Part shown: positions 32,058 through 35,942 of the stretch, piece after piece
Position numbering within the stretch: position 1 is the first letter of the stretch
Layout of the letters: each line of letters starts with the position of its first letter
From: Deltaproteobacteria bacterium
Lineage (GTDB): Bacteria > Desulfobacterota > Desulfobacteria > Desulfobacterales > Desulfosarcinaceae
DNA length: 35,942 nt
Assembly (NCBI GenBank): GCA_021824175.1
Contig: JAKALP010000046.1
Coordinates: 1 to 35,942, forward strand
Reading direction: 5' to 3'
Program-made: the position numbers and the translations under genes
Notes under the pieces: generated by a model
Database searches by the model: none
Seen by the model: the letters and a program-made list of their open reading frames with translations, nothing else
What the model was told of the DNA's origin: nothing

Positions 32058-32585
32058 TTATGCCGCTTGCTTTTCTTTTTGCTCTTTAATGGCCTGCAAT
32101 ACATTAAGCATGCGGCGCGGCACGTCGCTAAGTGCCCGCACAAGTGATGTGGGTACTGCGATCATCGCCGATAGCACGGTGGCCAGCAGTTCTTCGCGTG
32201 ATGGTAATGAAGAGAGCGCTTTGATAGACGCCAGATCTAAAACTTTGCCATTAAGCACGCCGATTTTGATTTCAAGCTTTTCATTGGCCTTGGCAAACTC
32301 AGTCAACACTTTTGCGGGTGCAACTGGATCGTCGTAGCTTAGCGCAATGGCATTGGGGCCTTTAAAAAAACCTTGAATAGGCGCCACTCCCGTACCATCG
32401 GACGCTAAACGCAACATTGTATTTTTGACGACTTCATACTCAACATTGGCTTCACGCAGTTTTCTCCGCAACTCGGTCATGGTGCCGACACCTATGCCCT
32501 TGTAATCGGTCACGATAACAATTTTGCTCTTTTCAAACCGCTCGCGGAGCTGTTGGACAAATTGTCTTTTCGCCTCGATATCCAC
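32058..32585 (-). CDS. rplJ: 50S ribosomal protein L10
   Basis: 175 residues. The N-terminal rRNA-binding part (VIVTDYKGIGVGTMTELRRK, REANVEYEVVKNTM) and the C-terminal helix that carries L7/L12 dimers are present. The start is GTG, 11 nt after AAGGAGGT, a rather long spacing. An L10-leader-like structure upstream suggests autoregulation. Confidence 0.97.
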   Translation of the reverse strand: MDIEAKRQFVQQLRERFEKSKIVIVTDYKGIGVGTMTELRRKLREANVEYEVVKNTMLRLASDGTGVAPIQGFFKGPNAIALSYDDPVAPAKVLTEFAKANEKLEIKIGVLNGKVLDLASIKALSSLPSREELLATVLSAMIAVPTSLVRALSDVPRRMLNVLQAIKEQKEKQAA

Positions 32586-32916
32586 TCTAACCTAACACCT
32601 CCTTCCCTAACTGTAAAAACCGGAAGGGACATCATGAACTGGCCACTATCGGGGGTGATTTTATCAGTAGAAAATTAAAAATATTTTAAGAAAACCACCG
32701 CACCGTTTTGAGCCTGTCTCGGTAGGCCGGCATTTGCCGATTATACACGCGAGTTTGTTGGAGCCCGAGCATGTGTACCTACGGTCTTTGACAGCGTATT
32801 TGGTATCCGCTAAAATCTTGATCAATTACGCGATCTGTTGATCGCCATTCTTTTACTTAGTCTCTTTACCTAAAACATCCGCATAAAGCCGAGGGCTTAC
32901 TTCCCCCACGGGCAAA
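32586..32916. other. rplA-rplJ spacer (331 bp)
   Basis: No gene. On the minus strand it holds, in order, a short AAGCC/GGCTT hairpin past the rplA stop, a GCGATC-AACA-GATCGC hairpin (32830-32845), the L10-leader-like element, an AT-rich stretch, and the ribosome site of rplJ. On the plus strand there is a consensus-like promoter at 32788-32816. No equally good minus-strand promoter was seen. Confidence 0.6.
32710..32795 (-). promoter_or_regulatory. L10 leader-like autoregulatory RNA
   Basis: The RNA reads GUCAAAGACCGUAGGU, then about 50 nt, then GGCCUACCGAGACAGGC. The GUAGG/CCUAC stem flanked by purine-rich AAAGAC and CGAGAC bulges is the hallmark of the kink-turn-containing L10 leader bound by the L10-L12 complex. 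It lies 125 nt before rplJ, the expected place. Recognised by eye; a covariance-model search was not possible. Confidence 0.7.
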
Positions 32917-33621
32917 TTACTTCGTTGTTTCTTTAATTAGTGAAGTATCAATCCGAATACCAGGCCCCATGGTGGTCGATATCGCAATGCTTTTAAGATA
33001 CGTACCCTTGCTGGATGATGGTTTCAGCCGCATAATGGTGTCAATAAAAGTCGACAAATTTTGCAATAACTTATCCGGGCCAAAAGAGACTTTACCCAAG
33101 GGAGCGTGCACAATACCGGCCTTTTCCACTCTGAAATCAATTTTACCGGCTTTAAGTTCTTGGACTGCTTTGCCGATTTCAAAAGTAACGGTTCCAGTTT
33201 TGGCATTGGGCATCAAACCACGAGGTCCTAATACACGCCCAATTTTCCCCACTGCTCCCATCATGTCGGGTGTGGCGACTACCTTATCAAACTCAAACCA
33301 GCCGCCTTGGATTTTCTCGATCAATTCATCATTGCCTACGAAGTCGGCTCCAGCTGCTCTAGCTTCAGCCTCTTTTTCTCCTTTGGCAAAGACCAGAACT
33401 TTAACTTCTTTTCCGAGGCCATGGGGCAACACAACGGTTCCCCGAACCATTTGATCGGCGTGGCGTGGATCGACACCTAAACGCACCGCTATATCCACGG
33501 TCTCATCGAATTTTGCATACGATGACTTTATGGCGGATTCTACAGCTTCAGCTATCGAGTAGCGTTTTTGTGTATCGACTTTGCTTCTGACTTCTCTGTA
33601 TTTTTTACCCCGTTTCGGCAT
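32917..33621 (-). CDS. rplA: 50S ribosomal protein L1
   Basis: 234 residues, the usual length. [40 protein letters not shown] and [20 protein letters not shown] are diagnostic of L1, the mobile stalk protein. In E. coli L1 represses rplK-rplA; an L1 site upstream of rplK was not identified. The ATG is far (12 nt) from its AGGAG. Confidence 0.99.
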   Translation of the reverse strand: MPKRGKKYREVRSKVDTQKRYSIAEAVESAIKSSYAKFDETVDIAVRLGVDPRHADQMVRGTVVLPHGLGKEVKVLVFAKGEKEAEARAAGADFVGNDELIEKIQGGWFEFDKVVATPDMMGAVGKIGRVLGPRGLMPNAKTGTVTFEIGKAVQELKAGKIDFRVEKAGIVHAPLGKVSFGPDKLLQNLSTFIDTIMRLKPSSSKGTYLKSIAISTTMGPGIRIDTSLIKETTK

Positions 33622-33698
33622 TTTATGTTCCCACTCCTTGACCTATGGCATCTTTTTTTGCAGTACGGCTCACAACCTAATATGATGAAAGGCAGTGC

Positions 33699-34121
33699 CT
33701 ACACAACCTCGATTCCCATGCTGCGAGCCGTTCCGCTGATGATACGACAGGCCGCATCCAAATCACTGGCATTCAGGTCTACCATCTTTAGCTTGGCGAT
33801 CTCTTCCACTTGCGCTTGGGTAACCTTGCCTACCCGATCCCGTTTTGGATCACGAGCGCCTTTGGCGATCTTGGCGGCTTTTTTCAACAAAACGGAGGCC
33901 GGAGGTGTCTTAGTGATGAAGGTGAACGACCGGTCTTGATAAACGGTGATTACCACAGGAATAACCATTCCTGCTTCACCAGCCGTGCGCGCATTAAAGG
34001 CTTTGCAGAAGTCCATAATGTTGACGCCGTGCTGACCCAATGCCGGCCCAATCGGGGGCGAAGGCGTGGCCTTGCCCGCCGTTACTTGCAGTTTGATTTG
34101 TGCCATTACCTTTTTTGCCAT
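33699..34121 (-). CDS. rplK: 50S ribosomal protein L11
   Basis: 140 residues. [20 protein letters not shown] and [20 protein letters not shown] are diagnostic, including the prolines of the thiostrepton region. L11 forms the GTPase-associated centre and is needed for RelA activation. It lies between nusG and rplA. Confidence 0.99.
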   Translation of the reverse strand: MAKKVMAQIKLQVTAGKATPSPPIGPALGQHGVNIMDFCKAFNARTAGEAGMVIPVVITVYQDRSFTFITKTPPASVLLKKAAKIAKGARDPKRDRVGKVTQAQVEEIAKLKMVDLNASDLDAACRIISGTARSMGIEVV

Positions 34122-34163
34122 GGTTTTCTAATGTCTCCTAAATCATTTCTATCCGCAGATGCA

Positions 34164-34694
34164 TTAAAGCTTGGTTACCTGAACAAATTCCAATTCCACT
34201 GGGGTGGATCGACCGAAAATACTGACGAGCACTTTAATCTTGCCCTTCTCGTGGTTAACCTCCTCAACTGTCCCATTGAAATTGGTAAAAGGACCATCCA
34301 CCACTCTAACCTCGTCGCCGGTATCAAAGAAGTATTTGGGCTGAGGCTTGAGTTTTCCGGCCTCCATTCGGTTAAGAATTCGATCCGCTTCTTCATCAGT
34401 AAGAGGAGTTGGCTTGTCGCGTCCGCCTAAAAAACCGGTTACCTTGGCGGTATCATTAACGATATGCCACGTTTCATCGTCCAACTCCATCCGAACGAGC
34501 AGGTAACCTGGATAAAATTTACGGGCCGATGTCCTTCGTTTTCCTTTGACCAGCTCTATTACCTCTTCCGTTGGAACAACCACTTCTCCGAATTTCTGAG
34601 GATTGGAAGAGTTGGAAATGCGCTCTTTCAAAGCGGCTTTCACTTTGTTCTCAAAGCCGGAATAAACGTGGACAATGTACCATTTAAGCGCCAA
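34164..34694 (-). CDS. nusG: Transcription termination/antitermination protein NusG
   Basis: 176 residues. The NGN domain ([40 protein letters not shown]) and a C-terminal KOW domain ([20 protein letters not shown]) are complete with no insertion. It clamps the polymerase and links it to Rho or S10. The start codon is TTG behind AAGGTGA, and the encoded (M)[12 protein letters not shown] matches the family. Confidence 0.98.
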   Translation of the reverse strand: MALKWYIVHVYSGFENKVKAALKERISNSSNPQKFGEVVVPTEEVIELVKGKRRTSARKFYPGYLLVRMELDDETWHIVNDTAKVTGFLGGRDKPTPLTDEEADRILNRMEAGKLKPQPKYFFDTGDEVRVVDGPFTNFNGTVEEVNHEKGKIKVLVSIFGRSTPVELEFVQVTKL

Positions 34695-34712
34695 GGAATC
34701 ACCTTCTTTGAT

Positions 34713-35075
34713 TTATGGAAGCACCGCTTGAATCAATTTAGACAGACTGAAGTCGACGATCCCGAGAAAGAAAGCAATCACCATCACCAAAACGATAACC
34801 ACGAGGGTCGATCCCATAGTCTGCTTACGTGAAGGCCAAGTTACTTTTTTGAGTTCAATTTTTACTTCTCGCAGAAATTGAAGACTTTTTTGCACGACAC
34901 CATCGCCAATCTCTGCAACCTTTGGCTTGGCCGGCGGCGTAGTTTTCTTGACAGCCAATACGGGTTTATTAGCCGGAGCACCGTTCTCCCCATTGGCAGA
35001 TGAGTCATCAGAAGCTTTTTCAGCGCGTTGCCCCTTCTTTTTCAGAGGATCTTTCTTCTTCAGTATCCGTCCCAT
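34713..35075 (-). CDS. secE: SecE subunit of the Sec translocon
   Basis: 120 residues. The conserved amphipathic motif FLREVKIELKKVTWPSRKQT is followed by one membrane helix at about 86-112. The first ~60 residues are a charged, Lys/Ala/Pro-rich cytoplasmic extension not found in minimal 60-residue SecE. Only one membrane segment is present, unlike the three of E. coli SecE. It lies directly before nusG as usual. Confidence 0.96.
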   Translation of the reverse strand: MGRILKKKDPLKKKGQRAEKASDDSSANGENGAPANKPVLAVKKTTPPAKPKVAEIGDGVVQKSLQFLREVKIELKKVTWPSRKQTMGSTLVVIVLVMVIAFFLGIVDFSLSKLIQAVLP

Positions 35076-35162
35076 GCCGCTCCTAATAGTTTAAATGAGG
35101 CGTTATTCCTTTGAAGCTCACCGCCGCCATCACACCTCTTGAGATCCCACACTCATAAAGAT

Positions 35163-35238
35163 TGGCAGGCCAGGAGGGACTCGAACCCCCAGCACCCGGA
35201 TTTGGAGTCCGATGCTCTACCATTAGAGCTACTGGCCT
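35163..35238 (-). tRNA. tRNA-Trp (CCA anticodon)
   Basis: 76 nt with a perfect 7-bp acceptor stem (AGGCCAG / CTGGCCT), D arm with GGTA, anticodon loop CTCCAAA giving anticodon CCA, T loop TTCGAGT, discriminator G, and an encoded 3' CCA. It lies between rpmG and secE, a common location for tRNA-Trp. Confidence 0.98.
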
Positions 35239-35271
35239 GCGAGAACACCATAGCATCTTAGCGCCCCAGCC

Positions 35272-35421
35272 CTATTTCGTTTCCTTATGGGGCGTATGTT
35301 TCTGGCAGAACGGACAATACTTGCTGAACTCCAGCTTATCTGGGGTAGTCCGTTTATTTTTAGTCGTCGTATAATTACGGCGTTTGCATTCGCCGCAAGC
35401 AAGCGTAATAATTACTCTCAC
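35272..35421 (-). CDS. rpmG: 50S ribosomal protein L33
   Basis: 49 residues: [20 protein letters not shown], then [20 protein letters not shown], then KHTPHKETK. Two CxxC pairs (CGEC, CPFC) make it the zinc-binding form. The start is GTG, 7 nt after AGGAG, 18 nt past the tuf stop. Confidence 0.97.
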   Translation of the reverse strand: MRVIITLACGECKRRNYTTTKNKRTTPDKLEFSKYCPFCQKHTPHKETK

Positions 35422-35439
35422 AGATGGACTCCTTGGTCG

Positions 35440-35942
<503 letters not shown>

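Overview
The window is one long, essentially unidirectional (minus-strand) block of housekeeping genes from a Gram-negative bacterium. Reading 5'->3' on the minus strand (from high to low coordinates) it runs: tuf (partial), rpmG, tRNA-Trp, secE, nusG, rplKA, rplJL, rpoB, rpoC, rpsL, rpsG, a complete tuf, then the S10, spc and alpha clusters (rpsJ, rplC, rplD, rplW, rplB, rpsS, rplV, rpsC, rplP, rpmC, rpsQ, rplN, rplX, rplE, rpsN, rpsH, rplF, rplR, rpsE, rpmD, rplO, secY, infA, rpmJ, rpsM, rpsK, rpsD, rpoA, rplQ). A strong intrinsic terminator closes the block. The ribosomal and polymerase proteins, the zinc-type S14, the SI3 insertion in the beta' trigger loop and a GspA/GspB pair look most like Desulfobacterota (former Deltaproteobacteria) or a neighbouring uncultivated lineage. 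That placement is an impression from sequence, not a computed phylogeny.

Beyond the terminator (below about 6.1 kb) the sequence changes character. There is an overlapping gspA/gspB pair with its own good sigma70-type promoter, a 739-bp spacer holding an 18-unit CTA microsatellite and GC-rich palindromes, a secreted protein with a peptidase S74 (intramolecular chaperone) C-terminus, and a secreted protein ending in a chitobiase-like repeat.

The most unusual object is inside rpoC. The beta' subunit carries an extra segment of about 100 residues (residues 573-672) that reads as a parvulin/PpiC-type peptidyl-prolyl isomerase domain. It sits between the catalytic NADFDGD loop and the helices that form the rim of the secondary channel. 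Both parvulin histidines are kept, the reading frame is continuous, and the flanking beta' sequence is otherwise normal. If expressed as read, every RNA polymerase in this cell would carry a built-in proline isomerase fold near the pore where NTPs and Gre/DksA-type factors enter.

Other departures from the classic layout: fusA is missing from the str cluster and its place is taken by a leader with two perfect hairpins; adk and map are missing between secY and infA; the two tuf copies are identical over all 503 bp that can be compared; six translation/transcription genes (nusG, rpsC, rpsN, rpsE, rpsM, rpsD) start with UUG behind strong Shine-Dalgarno sequences, five of them 30S proteins. Regulatory structures that can be read directly include an L10-leader-like element before rplJ, a long hairpin between rplL and rpoB, and a consensus-like promoter before rpsL.
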